Position numbers and translations under genes: made by a program
Notes under the pieces: model-generated
Told to the model about the DNA's origin: nothing
Database searches by the model: none
What the model saw: only the letters and a program-made list of their open reading frames with translations
DNA from: Siphonobacter curvatus
GTDB taxonomy: Bacteria > Bacteroidota > Bacteroidia > Cytophagales > Spirosomataceae
Direction: 5' to 3'
Assembly (NCBI RefSeq): GCF_002943425.1
Contig: NZ_PTRA01000001.1
Span: 558,001 to 622,000 of the forward strand
DNA length: 64,000 nucleotides
Shown: positions 36,538 through 45,412 of the stretch, one piece after another
Position numbering within the stretch: the first letter of the stretch is position 1
Layout of the letters: every line of letters starts with the position of its first letter

Positions 36538-37818
36538 TTAAGCGTCTAATTCACCGGCAATTACGTTCATGCTACTCATGATAATGATGGCATCGGACAA
36601 CGTAACGCCCTTGCATAATTCAGGGTAAGACTGATAAAAAATGAAGCAGGGTCGCCGCATTTTCAGTCGGTAGGGACTTCGGCCGCCGTCCGAAATCAGG
36701 TGGAAGCCCAGCTCTCCATTTCCGCCTTCAACGGCATGGTATACCTCACCCACGGGAATCGGGATTTCACCCATCACGATCTTGAAGTGATAGATGAGAG
36801 CTTCCATGTTGCGATACACTTCCTGCTTGGGCGGGAGGTAGTACTCTGGAGCATCGGCGTGGAAGGGGCCTTCGGGCAGGTTTTCTACGGCCTGCTGGAT
36901 GATTTTAAAGCTCTCCCAGATTTCTCCGTTGCGTACCATGAAGCGATCGTAGGTATCGCCCGAGTAACCAACGGGAATATCAAAGTCAAAATCCTGGTAA
37001 GAAGAGTACGGACTCATCACCCGTACGTCGTAATCGATGCCCGCGGCTCGCAGGTTTGGACCGCTGAAGCCATACTGAAGGGCCATTTCCTGCGATACCG
37101 GACCCACGCCCACCGTACGATCAATGAAAATACGGTTGCGATTCAGCATCTTCTCGAACTCCTGCATCACGGGTGGGAAGCTGCGAATGAATTCACGGAT
37201 TTTACGAATGGCTTCGTTAGACAAATCCCGCTCCATTCCCCCGAAACGACCCATATTGGTCGTCAGACGGGCTCCGCACATTTCTTCGTAGATCTCGTAA
37301 ATTTCCTCGCGTTTCTGCATGACGTACAGAAAGCCCGTAAAGGCTCCGGAATCTACGCCCAGAATGGAGTTACAAATAAGGTGATCGGCAATACGAGCCA
37401 GTTCCATCATGATCACCCGGATGTACTGAGCCCGTTTGGGAACTTCAATACCGAGTAATTTCTCGACCGTCATGTGCCAGCCCATGTTGTTGATCGGACT
37501 GGAACAGTAGTTCATCCGGTCGGTCAGCGTGGTAATCTGGTACAGGGGGCGGCGTTCGGCTATTTTTTCGAAAGCCCGGTGGATATAACCAATCGTCGGT
37601 ACTCCCGAAACGATCTTCTCACCGTCCATCGTTAGAATATTCTGGAAAATCCCGTGCGTGGAAGGGTGCGTTGGCCCGAGGTTGAGGGTGGTAAGTTCGC
37701 GACCGTCTTCCGCAATTAGGGGTACACCATCCTTGAGGGCCAGGTTTCCCACCTGCGGACCCATAACGGTCGGCTGATCCCGCTGGGTTAATGTATTATT
37801 TGTGTTGGTTTCGCTCAT
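36538..37818 (-). CDS. nuoD: NADH-quinone oxidoreductase subunit D
   Basis: A 426-residue 49-kDa subunit forming the quinone pocket with NuoB. Motifs LGPTHPSTHGIFQNILTMDG (quinone-binding His region) and ELGFHLISDGGRSPYRLKMR with the terminal AGELDA are typical. The N-terminus has an extra 25-residue polar segment. It is a separate gene, not fused to nuoC. Confidence 0.97.
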   Translation of the reverse strand: MSETNTNNTLTQRDQPTVMGPQVGNLALKDGVPLIAEDGRELTTLNLGPTHPSTHGIFQNILTMDGEKIVSGVPTIGYIHRAFEKIAERRPLYQITTLTDRMNYCSSPINNMGWHMTVEKLLGIEVPKRAQYIRVIMMELARIADHLICNSILGVDSGAFTGFLYVMQKREEIYEIYEEMCGARLTTNMGRFGGMERDLSNEAIRKIREFIRSFPPVMQEFEKMLNRNRIFIDRTVGVGPVSQEMALQYGFSGPNLRAAGIDYDVRVMSPYSSYQDFDFDIPVGYSGDTYDRFMVRNGEIWESFKIIQQAVENLPEGPFHADAPEYYLPPKQEVYRNMEALIYHFKIVMGEIPIPVGEVYHAVEGGNGELGFHLISDGGRSPYRLKMRRPCFIFYQSYPELCKGVTLSDAIIIMSSMNVIAGELDA

Positions 37819-37893
37819 CGGATTAGGCTTTTTAGCAGTTCGCTGCAGTGAGGTCAGTGGAGTTCTAGGGGAGCATCGCTCGCAGAAATCCGC

Positions 37894-38394
37894 CTAACGG
37901 CCAAAAAGGGCGTCGATTTTGTCCTGACGGGTCGCGTCTTCCAAGGGATATTCTTTTCGCATGGGGAAATAATCCATTTCCTCGATGTTCAGAATCCGAA
38001 TCAGGTTCGGGTGACCCACGAAATTGATACCGAAGAAATCATACGCTTCCCGCTCCATCCAGTTGGCACTCTTATGCAGGTCAACAATCGTAGGAACGTC
38101 CGGAGCTTCGATGGGAACGAAAATCCGGATCATAATGCGATGATTGTGCGTCCAGCTGTGGAGGTGATAGACCACGCTCAGCTCACCGCCCGTATTATCC
38201 GGGTAGTGAATGCCGGCCAAATCGGTAAGATATTGGAATTTAAACGTTGGGTGGTTATACAAATACGCAATCATGGGCTTGGCCGTCTCAACGGTCGTAA
38301 AGACACTCATGATCTCGTGATGCTCTTCAAACCCCGCAATCTTATCACCGTACTGAGCCAACAGATCGTCGGCAATTTCTTGATTACTAAGCAT
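37894..38394 (-). CDS. nuoC: NADH-quinone oxidoreductase subunit C (operon copy)
   Basis: A 166-residue 30-kDa subunit. The signature WMEREAYDFFGINFVGHPNLIR (split here as WMEREAYDFFGINF and GHPNLIRILN) and FPMRKEYPLED are present. It is clearly a different type from the second copy at 5033-5575, sharing mainly the family signature. It stands in the normal place between nuoB and nuoD. Confidence 0.94.
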   Translation of the reverse strand: MLSNQEIADDLLAQYGDKIAGFEEHHEIMSVFTTVETAKPMIAYLYNHPTFKFQYLTDLAGIHYPDNTGGELSVVYHLHSWTHNHRIMIRIFVPIEAPDVPTIVDLHKSANWMEREAYDFFGINFVGHPNLIRILNIEEMDYFPMRKEYPLEDATRQDKIDALFGR

Positions 38395-38426
38395 AAGTAG
38401 TTTTCAACGAGGGAATGAAGCCGTAG

Positions 38427-38984
38427 CTATTTGATAATTCCGTACGATTCGAGCAGTGCCTTATACTCGTCAGAATCCCGACGACGCAGCGGCTCGTTTT
38501 TAACAATCTCCTGCAATTGCATGACTCCATCCAGAATCTGCTCGGGGCGGGGCGGGCAACCAGGGACATAGACATCCACGGGAACGACCCGATCAATGCC
38601 CTGTAGTACCGAATAGGTATCAAAAATTCCACCCGAAGAGGCACAGGCTCCCACGGCAATGACCCAGCGAGGTTCGGCCATCTGAATGTACGTTTGCCGT
38701 ACAATCGGAGCCATTTTCTTGGCAATGGTACCCATCACCAGCAGCATATCCGATTGCCGGGGTGAGAAGCTCGGACGTTCCGAACCAAAGCGGGCCAGAT
38801 CATACGTAGCACCCATCGTAGCCATGAACTCGATTCCGCAGCAGGAGGTAGCAAAAGGGAGCGGCCAGAGCGAGTTGCTGCGGGCCAGAGCAATTACTTT
38901 TTCAAACGAAGTAGCAAAGAAACCCGAACCGCCGTAGCCGTCCGGAGCATCTACAATTTTGATATTATTGGGTCTATCGCTCAT
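38427..38984 (-). CDS. nuoB: NADH-quinone oxidoreductase subunit B (operon copy)
   Basis: About 185 residues from ATG 38984; an upstream ATG at 39014 would add ten. Cluster N2 ligands: [20 protein letters not shown] and [10 protein letters not shown]. The loop before the third ligand differs from that in the copy at 5572-6114 ([10 protein letters not shown]). It fits the nuoA-J operon order. Confidence 0.95.
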   Translation of the reverse strand: MSDRPNNIKIVDAPDGYGGSGFFATSFEKVIALARSNSLWPLPFATSCCGIEFMATMGATYDLARFGSERPSFSPRQSDMLLVMGTIAKKMAPIVRQTYIQMAEPRWVIAVGACASSGGIFDTYSVLQGIDRVVPVDVYVPGCPPRPEQILDGVMQLQEIVKNEPLRRRDSDEYKALLESYGIIK

Positions 38985-39026
38985 AGTTGGAATACTGTTC
39001 AGGGGACGTAGCACAGGGACAAGACC

Positions 39027-39422
39027 TTAGTCCTGATCCCACTTCAATACGCCCTTTTTAATTACGTAATAGAAACCTGCCAGTAGCAGGAGCATGAAAA
39101 CGATCATTTCCCCAAATACCAGCGTGCCCAAACCAGCGTTTCGAAACTTGAGGAAGTTGACGGCCCAGGGGTACATGAAGATGATTTCTACATCGAAAAG
39201 CACGAAAAGAATAGCCGTTAAAAAGTATTTAACGGAAATAGGGGCACGGGCATCACCGTAAACGGGGATACCGCACTCCCAAGGGTCTTCTTTTCTAAGG
39301 GTACTACTGGTTTTACGACGACCCGTAAGCAAGTGAGTCGCCACCATGGTCATTCCGATGAATCCGGAAGCCGCAATAAATTGTACAAGGACAGGTGCAA
39401 AATCCGCGGGAAGTGAAGCCAT
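39027..39422 (-). CDS. nuoA: NADH-quinone oxidoreductase subunit A (operon copy)
   Basis: About 131 residues from ATG 39422; the longer frame to 39530 runs through the promoter region. Three helices with the family loop ECGIPVYGDARAPISVKYF and FDVEIIFMYPWAV. It is the first gene of the main operon; an operator-like palindrome lies 34-48 bp upstream of the start. Confidence 0.93.
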   Translation of the reverse strand: MASLPADFAPVLVQFIAASGFIGMTMVATHLLTGRRKTSSTLRKEDPWECGIPVYGDARAPISVKYFLTAILFVLFDVEIIFMYPWAVNFLKFRNAGLGTLVFGEMIVFMLLLLAGFYYVIKKGVLKWDQD

Positions 39423-39455
39423 AGGAAACGAGGTACGGGTGATTAGTATAAGTAA

Positions 39456-39470
39456 AGTCTGAATCAGACT
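39456..39470. promoter_or_regulatory. Palindrome upstream of nuoA
   Basis: The 15-mer agtctgaatcagact is a perfect inverted repeat (7-bp arms about a central a), 34-48 bp before the nuoA start. A further inverted repeat tctaaa-taat-tttaga lies at about 39554-39569. Either could be an operator or a leader hairpin; no factor is known. Confidence 0.45.
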
Positions 39471-39604
39471 CGATATTAAAATTGTACTTTCTTTACTTAC
39501 AAAAATCGTATTTCCCGGCGTCTTTCCCAATCTTCTGATGATTTTAGAATCTTTCTAAATAATTTTAGATTATTCTAACCTCATTCCTGGAAATTGCTAC
39601 TTTT

Positions 39605-40972
39605 TCACAGTTTATTTAAAAGTTTACGGCCTGTTTCGACGAAATAACTACCGGTATTAGGGCCAAACCAGTTCATAGCTACGCTCTCGTAGGTGTCGCG
39701 GGTCCAGTACTTGTCGGGCGTAACGTAGCCGATATAGTATCCATTAAAACTGGTTACCATGAGATGCTGGTTTCGTTGTCGTACAACCTCCGTGAAGTCT
39801 GTCACTAGTTCGCCGGAAAAATCGCAGGGCATACCCAGCAATACTGTCTGACCAATGCGTAAGGCTTTCAGATCGGCTTCGGCCTTTCCAAAGAGCCAGT
39901 TGAAAACCCAGGGGCGAAGTTTCCAGCCTTTGGCAATTTGGAGCTGAGGTTGGCGTAATCCGAGGGGAAGACGGACAAATTCCAATTCGCGGGCTTTTTG
40001 AGTAGGCAAGGTTCCGTACGCTTTTTCAATGTCGCCGAGTAAAGCCCGGGCCTGGTTGTTCATTTCCTCATCGTCGGTCTGGCCCTCGGTCTTGGGCCGC
40101 ATGGAGCCCACGGCTCCGGCCATGTAAGCCGCAAAATTCACGGTTTCTTTTTCCAGGGAATCCACCAGAATGCCGGGGTAATCCCGCGATACCACTAGGT
40201 TTTCGTCTTTGAGCAGCGTTGCGTGAGCAGCATACGTCACCAGTAGGGCCGTTTCACCAGTAGATTTCTTGAACTTAAGCATCCGGATGAGGCTATCAAC
40301 CGTACCTTCATTTCCCACTAAACGGTTTTCAATGCGATTAGGCTCACTGATTTCTCCGTATCCTATTTCTGTAGGAGCTAGGCGTTGCGTAGCCTCCGTA
40401 ATGGCCGTAATAATTTGTTTAGCCAGAAACGTTTCTACTTCGGGATTGTAGCTTCCCGCAATCAGTTCGCTACCCACACCTGCCTGCCAGCCCCCTGCAC
40501 TGTTATGGCTATGAATGGCTCCGTAGTAAATGCGATCCGCCGGGAAACCCAGATTCTTCGGCCATTGTGCCTGCACGGCGGCTACAACCGTAGGAGGGAC
40601 GATGAGCAAATCGGAGGCAATCAAAGCCGTACGGGTTTTGCCGTTATCAAAGACGAAAGCCCGTACCCACAGCGAATCCCGTACACCGGTAGACACTTTG
40701 CCCCGGCGGGTACCGTAACCCGCCAACGGGGTTGCGTAGCTGGGGGTAATGTTCGCTTTCGCCCAACCGACATTCAGGGTAGGGCCGGTCGTATCCACCC
40801 GCTGTGAGGCCAGTTGTTGGTCCACGCGTTGAAGATTCTGCTGGGTTTGCTGATACGCTTCGGTGGCCGTATAGGGCGTTTCGTCAACGGTCGTCATGGT
40901 AACCGCTAAAATCAGGAGAATAAAAACAATAAGAGCCAGGGAAATCTTGGTAATGAGGCGTAGGAACTTCAT
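39605..40972 (-). CDS. Neutral/alkaline ceramidase N-terminal domain-like membrane-anchored enzyme
   Basis: About 455 residues from ATG 40972, which starts with a signal anchor (ISLALIVFILLILAVTM). The body resembles the N-terminal domain of neutral ceramidases: VGWAKANITPSYATPLAGYG, RTALIASDLLIVP, and YYGAIHSHNSAGGW, whose His residues match the zinc site. The C-terminal domain of true ceramidases is missing. Many Bacteroidota proteins of this half-size type are uncharacterised; amide hydrolysis of a lipid or other substrate is an inference. Confidence 0.8.
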   Translation of the reverse strand: MKFLRLITKISLALIVFILLILAVTMTTVDETPYTATEAYQQTQQNLQRVDQQLASQRVDTTGPTLNVGWAKANITPSYATPLAGYGTRRGKVSTGVRDSLWVRAFVFDNGKTRTALIASDLLIVPPTVVAAVQAQWPKNLGFPADRIYYGAIHSHNSAGGWQAGVGSELIAGSYNPEVETFLAKQIITAITEATQRLAPTEIGYGEISEPNRIENRLVGNEGTVDSLIRMLKFKKSTGETALLVTYAAHATLLKDENLVVSRDYPGILVDSLEKETVNFAAYMAGAVGSMRPKTEGQTDDEEMNNQARALLGDIEKAYGTLPTQKARELEFVRLPLGLRQPQLQIAKGWKLRPWVFNWLFGKAEADLKALRIGQTVLLGMPCDFSGELVTDFTEVVRQRNQHLMVTSFNGYYIGYVTPDKYWTRDTYESVAMNWFGPNTGSYFVETGRKLLNKL

Positions 40973-40999
40973 GAACAATCCGTTAGAGCAAAGAAAAAA

Positions 41000-41019
41000 C
41001 CCCACCGCTAGGGGTGGGG
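41000..41019 (-). terminator. Terminator after the DUF3299 gene
   Basis: The stem ccccacc / ggtgggg with a six-base loop is followed on the minus strand by TTTTTT (40994-40999). It lies 28 bp after the DUF3299 stop. Confidence 0.88.
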
Positions 41020-41046
41020 CAAAGATACAAAGGAACGTAGATGGAC

Positions 41047-41511
41047 TTATTCGCCGTTGTAAATCTCGGCATTGTCCAGAATGTAATTAAGTTCGTAGAT
41101 GTCGCTGGCGTTGAGTTTGAGCGTACCCTTGAAGGTTTGTACTTCGTCCACTTTAAACCGGCGGGTCTTCTTCATTTTAAGAGCCATGATCGTTTCCGGA
41201 CCCGTACCCGTACAGAAGAAACACATGGAGTTCGGGTAGGCTGAAAGTACGAAGGTGTTGGTCGTAATGTCTACCGGTACCAGATAACCCTTGATGATGA
41301 CTTCTTTATTACTGAGCTTCTGTACGCCAGGACCGAAGTTCGGGTACAGGATATACATTTTTTCTTCGGGATACCACTTCTTCTGAAATTTCACATCCTT
41401 CAGATTATCCCAGGTAATCTTAGCAGGATCTGCCACTTTCGGGGCGTCCGTAGTAGCGTTTACGAACAGTCCAACGGCCAAAAACAGCGATAATATTTTG
41501 AATAGCTTCAT
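41047..41511 (-). CDS. DUF3299-like periplasmic protein
   Basis: A 154-residue protein with signal peptide (MKLFKILSLFLAVGLFVNA). The central NSMCFFCTGTGPETIMAL, with a CxxC pair in the context typical of DUF3299, suggests a metal or redox site. It follows the FtsX-type permease by 100 bp on the same strand. DUF3299 genes often go with such permease/ATPase pairs and, in some Proteobacteria, with zinc-related clusters, so a part in metal handling is possible. Confidence 0.75.
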   Translation of the reverse strand: MKLFKILSLFLAVGLFVNATTDAPKVADPAKITWDNLKDVKFQKKWYPEEKMYILYPNFGPGVQKLSNKEVIIKGYLVPVDITTNTFVLSAYPNSMCFFCTGTGPETIMALKMKKTRRFKVDEVQTFKGTLKLNASDIYELNYILDNAEIYNGE

Positions 41512-41611
41512 AACACGGAAATGGTTTCAGCAATGAGTAACGCTAAAAATCTGTACAAAGTTACCGCAATCCCTTACTTTTTTCAACAAGGTTGCAATCA
41601 GCTTTCTGGAA

Positions 41612-42850
41612 TTATTCCTCGGCCAGGGTCCGCGACAAATTGAGGCGGTATACATTCAGCGAAGGCAGGGCTGCCGCCAGTAATCCCAGCAGGAGTACGC
41701 CCACCAGTAATAAGCCTTCCAACGGCGAAAGAGCCAGTACCTGAAAACTGTAATGAAAGCTTTGATCAGCTCCGGCGGAAAGGACTCCTAAACCCACCCG
41801 ACTCAGCACAATACCAATGATATAGCCCAAGATACTGATTAGTAAACCTTCCAGCAAAAGCATGGCAAAGAGTTTACTCCGGGTCGCACCCATGGCGAGC
41901 ATCAGGGCCATTTCATAGCGACGTTCTTTCAGCGAATTGTACAGCGAAACAAATACACTGATACCCGCAATGACAATGATGACCAGGGCCATCCAGCGAA
42001 TGGTATCGACGCCCACGCCGAGCAGATCGAGCATCCGGTTGATTTCTAGGGCAGGCGAAGCGGCCTGTAGCTTACTATTTTCGTTGATGATCCGGGGCAG
42101 AATGACGTTACCCATCGGATTGCGGAACTTGATGAGCAACGAAGTAATCTCATGGCTGGGATCGTCGGCCGTGGAATCTTCCGGCGTTCCATTGATCATT
42201 TCACCAATAATAGCATTGCCCTGACTGCCTTCCTGACCTTCGTGTACTTTCCAGAGGCTTTCCACGGGCGTCAGGATTACATTGTCTACCACTGAATTAT
42301 TATAAGCTGCAATGCCTACGACTTTATATTTGGCGTCGCCGTGTACGTGGCCTTCCTCGTCAAAACCGTGGGCTCCGGCGAATGTATCGCCAATCTTCAG
42401 GCCGGTCTGCCGGGCTACTTTTTCACCAATGACGGCTTCCAGCGGCTGGCTAAACATACGACCCTCCGTTAGTTTTGCTTCAAAATGAGTCAGGTACGAA
42501 GAATCGGTACCAACAATGCGAAAGAGTTTGTAGTTATCTCCCATAGCCAGCGGAATCGCTTTTTGTACCATGGGGTTACGCGAGAGCATCTGGGCGTCCG
42601 ACAAGGGAATGTTGCCCGTAGGAGAGTCTATCTGATAAATAGAAGAAAGAATGATTTGCAGGGGACTGCCTTTGGCTCCAACCACTAGATCAATGCCTTT
42701 CAGATTCCGGGTAAACTTGTCTTCCAACTGCTGACTAATCAGTAACAACAGCGAAATCAAGCCTACACCTAAGGCCATTAGAAGGGTGCTCAGGAAAGTA
42801 CTCAGCGGTTTATCCCGCAAATTAGCCAGGGAGATCTTGATTACATTCAT
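41612..42850 (-). CDS. FtsX/MacB-type ABC transporter permease
   Basis: About 412 residues from ATG 42850 (a longer frame to 42874 adds eight). It has the usual topology: one N-terminal helix (FLSTLLMALGVGLISLLLLI), a periplasmic domain of about 230 residues, and three C-terminal helices (ALVIIVIAGISVFVSLYNSL, LLLEGLLISILGYIIGIVL, GLLLVGVLLLGLLAAAL). The periplasmic part holds HGFDEEGHVHGD, a His-rich stretch that could bind metal. Its ATPase is not adjacent; the likely partner is on the other strand at 44676-45302. Confidence 0.88.
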   Translation of the reverse strand: MNVIKISLANLRDKPLSTFLSTLLMALGVGLISLLLLISQQLEDKFTRNLKGIDLVVGAKGSPLQIILSSIYQIDSPTGNIPLSDAQMLSRNPMVQKAIPLAMGDNYKLFRIVGTDSSYLTHFEAKLTEGRMFSQPLEAVIGEKVARQTGLKIGDTFAGAHGFDEEGHVHGDAKYKVVGIAAYNNSVVDNVILTPVESLWKVHEGQEGSQGNAIIGEMINGTPEDSTADDPSHEITSLLIKFRNPMGNVILPRIINENSKLQAASPALEINRMLDLLGVGVDTIRWMALVIIVIAGISVFVSLYNSLKERRYEMALMLAMGATRSKLFAMLLLEGLLISILGYIIGIVLSRVGLGVLSAGADQSFHYSFQVLALSPLEGLLLVGVLLLGLLAAALPSLNVYRLNLSRTLAEE

Positions 42851-43097
42851 GCCACAAAGTTGCAAAAAAACCAATGCCTTTTACGGGTAAAAAAAGGAAA
42901 TTCAGCACACTTTTTCCAGGAAGAGAACGCAACAGACCAGGGCTGAATACATCACTCCAAAGGCTAACAAAAGTCAGTCGACGAAGAAATACATAAAAAT
43001 TGCAGTAGAATTGTACTCAACAATCAACTCAGCCTACCCGAAAATGACAGGCCGCAGGTAGTAAAAGCGACCAGTATATTTTCAAATTTTAAACAAC
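42851..43097. promoter_or_regulatory. Divergent promoter region, permease and histidine kinase
   Basis: This 247-bp gap between the minus-strand permease and plus-strand kinase should hold promoters of both units. No clear operator was recognised, although the two-component system alongside is an obvious candidate regulator. Confidence 0.45.
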
Positions 43098-43763
43098 ATG
43101 TCAGATCTACCTGAATCGACCGATCCCATTCGTACGGCTGCCCTCTTGGAAGGGCAGGAAGAAGAACGCCAACGCCTGGCCCGCGAGTTACACGACGGCA
43201 TCGGGCAGCTACTGATGGGCATCCGTTGGCACATCGACCAGTTAGCGGATGCTTCCTTTACCGAACGCCAACGCAATAGTTATCAGGAGTTGCAACAACT
43301 GATTCTGGAAACAATTGCTACGACCCGTCAGGTAGCTTTTGATCTGATGCCTAGTGTGTTAAGTGATTTTGGACTGGAGGCCGCTCTCCGTCTGCTTTGC
43401 GAACGCGTCACCCGACCCGGGAGCTTAACGGTTGATTTTCAGTCCAATGGAAAAAACCAGCGATTGCCTGAAACGGCTGAAATTCAACTATACCGAATTA
43501 CGCAGGAAGCTCTCACCAATGCTTTAAAATACGCTCAGGCTTCGCGGATTGAGGTACACTTGAGCGAAACTGATTTATATCAATTAGTTTTACGTATAGT
43601 AGATGACGGTATAGGTTTTTCTGTGGAAGAACTTACGCGACGTGCTCAGGTACAATCCGGGTTACGGAATATGAAATTACGGGCTGAATTGCTGGGAGGA
43701 CGCTTCCATATGGAGTCTGTTCCGGGGCAGGGAACGAGTATTGAAGTATCTTTGTCTCGGTAA
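43098..43763 (+). CDS. Small cytoplasmic histidine kinase (HisKA_3 type)
   Basis: A 221-residue kinase with no transmembrane segment or sensor domain. The dimerisation motif RLARELHDGIGQLLMGI contains the phospho-accepting His. N-box EALTNALKYAQAS, G-box DDGIGFS and GLRNMKLRAELLGG follow. It pairs with the NarL-type regulator that starts 136 bp downstream. The lack of a sensor means its signal comes from a partner or from the cytoplasm. Confidence 0.92.
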   Translation: MSDLPESTDPIRTAALLEGQEEERQRLARELHDGIGQLLMGIRWHIDQLADASFTERQRNSYQELQQLILETIATTRQVAFDLMPSVLSDFGLEAALRLLCERVTRPGSLTVDFQSNGKNQRLPETAEIQLYRITQEALTNALKYAQASRIEVHLSETDLYQLVLRIVDDGIGFSVEELTRRAQVQSGLRNMKLRAELLGGRFHMESVPGQGTSIEVSLSR

Positions 43764-43899
43764 TTGTAATTATTTTTAAAAATAAAAAAGTGGGGAATAG
43801 TATTCAATCTAATATGTTTCGTTACTTTGGAGTACAATCCTGTGGTTAATGCTTCCGCCGAGCAATATCACAGCACTTCTTTCTTTTATATAACCGTCA

Positions 43900-44571
43900 A
43901 TGAAACGAATGGCAAAAATTCGAGTACTCGTCGCAGATGATCACACCATAGTACGGAAAGGGCTTAGAATGCTGCTCGCCGATGAAGATTCAGTAGAAAT
44001 TGTAGGAGAAGCCGCAGATGGTCAGGAAGCGTTGGATAAAATTCCTGAAACGAAACCTGATGTGGTAATTCTGGATATTAGTATGCCTCGCTTATCCGGA
44101 ATTGAAGCTGCTAAAGCCATTGCCCAGCAGTATTCAACCGTTAAAGCCTTGATTTTTAGCATGCATAATAATCAGGACTATATTCTAAAATCAGTAGAAA
44201 GCGGAGCTGCGGGCTATTTGCTGAAGGATACGGATAAAGAAGAAATTCTACTAGCCTTGCAGAAAGTATCGCAAGGGGATAAGTATTTCCCTCCGACCAT
44301 CTCGTCCGTATTCGTAGACGCGTTGTTGGGCCGCAGCCGCGGACGCACAGCTACGCGTGGAAACGACGATAGTCCGCTGAGTAAACTTTCCCGCAAGGAA
44401 CGTCAAATTCTGACCATGATTGCGGAAGGCCTCAACAGTCGGGAGATTGCTGAAAAGCTAAACCTGAGTATTCGTACCGTAACGAACCACCGGGCGAACA
44501 TGCTGCGTAAAACCAAAGTAAAAAATACAGTTGAGCTGGTTCGTATTGCCGTGGAAGAGAAAAAGTCCTAA
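43900..44571 (+). CDS. NarL/LuxR-family response regulator
   Basis: A 223-residue regulator; the second Met at 43909 is an equally good start. The receiver domain has VLVADDHTIVRKGL and phospho-acceptor Asp in VVILDISMPRLSG. The C-terminal LuxR HTH is LSRKERQILTMIAEGLNSRE and EKLNLSIRTVTNHRANML. Likely targets include the neighbouring permease and ATPase genes. Confidence 0.94.
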   Translation: MKRMAKIRVLVADDHTIVRKGLRMLLADEDSVEIVGEAADGQEALDKIPETKPDVVILDISMPRLSGIEAAKAIAQQYSTVKALIFSMHNNQDYILKSVESGAAGYLLKDTDKEEILLALQKVSQGDKYFPPTISSVFVDALLGRSRGRTATRGNDDSPLSKLSRKERQILTMIAEGLNSREIAEKLNLSIRTVTNHRANMLRKTKVKNTVELVRIAVEEKKS

Positions 44572-44675
44572 GGTTTTACGTACTTCGCGTACCGTTTTCC
44601 GGGAAGATTCATCTATAGGGATTGAATGTACTCGTTTGGAAAGCACAGTTGCGAAACCGTAAACAAACTTCCTGC

Positions 44676-45302
44676 ATGATTCAGACGCACAATTTGACGT
44701 TTGCTTATAGCCCAACGAAGCAATTTAGCTTTCCCGATATTGAATGTCCCGATCAGGATACTCTTCTGATTTTGGGACGTTCGGGCCGGGGCAAAACGAC
44801 CTTTCTACATTTACTGGCTTTGTTACTTCAGCCGCAGGGCGGACAAATACGCATTGGCCAGGAGGACATATCGCAGTTTTCACCCAGCGAAGCGGCGGCG
44901 TTCCGGGCCAAACACGTAGGTCTGATTTACCAGCGGCCGCATTTCGTACGCTCGCTATCGGTACTGGATAATCTGGTTTTGGCTAACTACTTAGCCGGGA
45001 AAAAAGCCGATACCGAAAAGGCCCGTCAACTGGCTCAACGTTTGGGCTTTGCGGAACACCTCGGTAAAAAAACGCATCAACTCAGTTTGGGTGAGCAGCA
45101 ACGGGTAGGTATTGCCCGGGCTCTGATGAACGAACCGCAGGTAATTCTGGCCGATGAACCTACCTCTAGCCTTGACGATGAAAACTGCTATCTGGTCGTG
45201 GAGCTACTCAAGAAACAATCGGCTCATCTGGGGGCCAGTCTGGTCGTGGTTACACACGACGGCCGACTGAAAGACGTATTCCCGAAGCGAGTCGAATTGT
45301 AA
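44676..45302 (+). CDS. ABC transporter ATP-binding protein
   Basis: About 208 residues from ATG 44676 (the frame continues upstream to 44622 without homology). Walker [13 protein letters not shown]-loop IYQRPHF, signature [15 protein letters not shown], Walker [14 protein letters not shown] and H-loop VVVTHDG are all intact. It belongs to the MacB/LolD type, which works with FtsX-like permeases. The permease at 41612-42850 is the only such protein nearby, so they probably form one transporter split across two transcripts. Confidence 0.9.
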   Translation: MIQTHNLTFAYSPTKQFSFPDIECPDQDTLLILGRSGRGKTTFLHLLALLLQPQGGQIRIGQEDISQFSPSEAAAFRAKHVGLIYQRPHFVRSLSVLDNLVLANYLAGKKADTEKARQLAQRLGFAEHLGKKTHQLSLGEQQRVGIARALMNEPQVILADEPTSSLDDENCYLVVELLKKQSAHLGASLVVVTHDGRLKDVFPKRVEL

Positions 45303-45347
45303 AGCTATTCAGACAGATCTCAGAAAAATCCTGCAGAAATTATTACT

Positions 45348-45378
45348 ATACCCTGCTACGTATCAGTAGTCAGGGTAT
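45348..45378 (+). terminator. Terminator after the ABC ATPase
   Basis: Outer stem ataccctg / cagggtat with inner ctac / gtag and a short T-run (tttttat) afterwards. It lies 45 bp after the ATPase stop and just before the beta-lactamase. Confidence 0.78.
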
Positions 45379-45412
45379 TTTTATGTTTCCATCGGTTCAA
45401 CACTTCCCTACC

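Noticed and set aside
36700-37458. Long plus-strand frame opposite nuoD
   Set aside because: It lies wholly on the antisense of a well-supported gene and has no domain pattern; the same holds for frames opposite nuoG (33549-34181), nuoF (35107-35691) and the repeat region (51293-52030).
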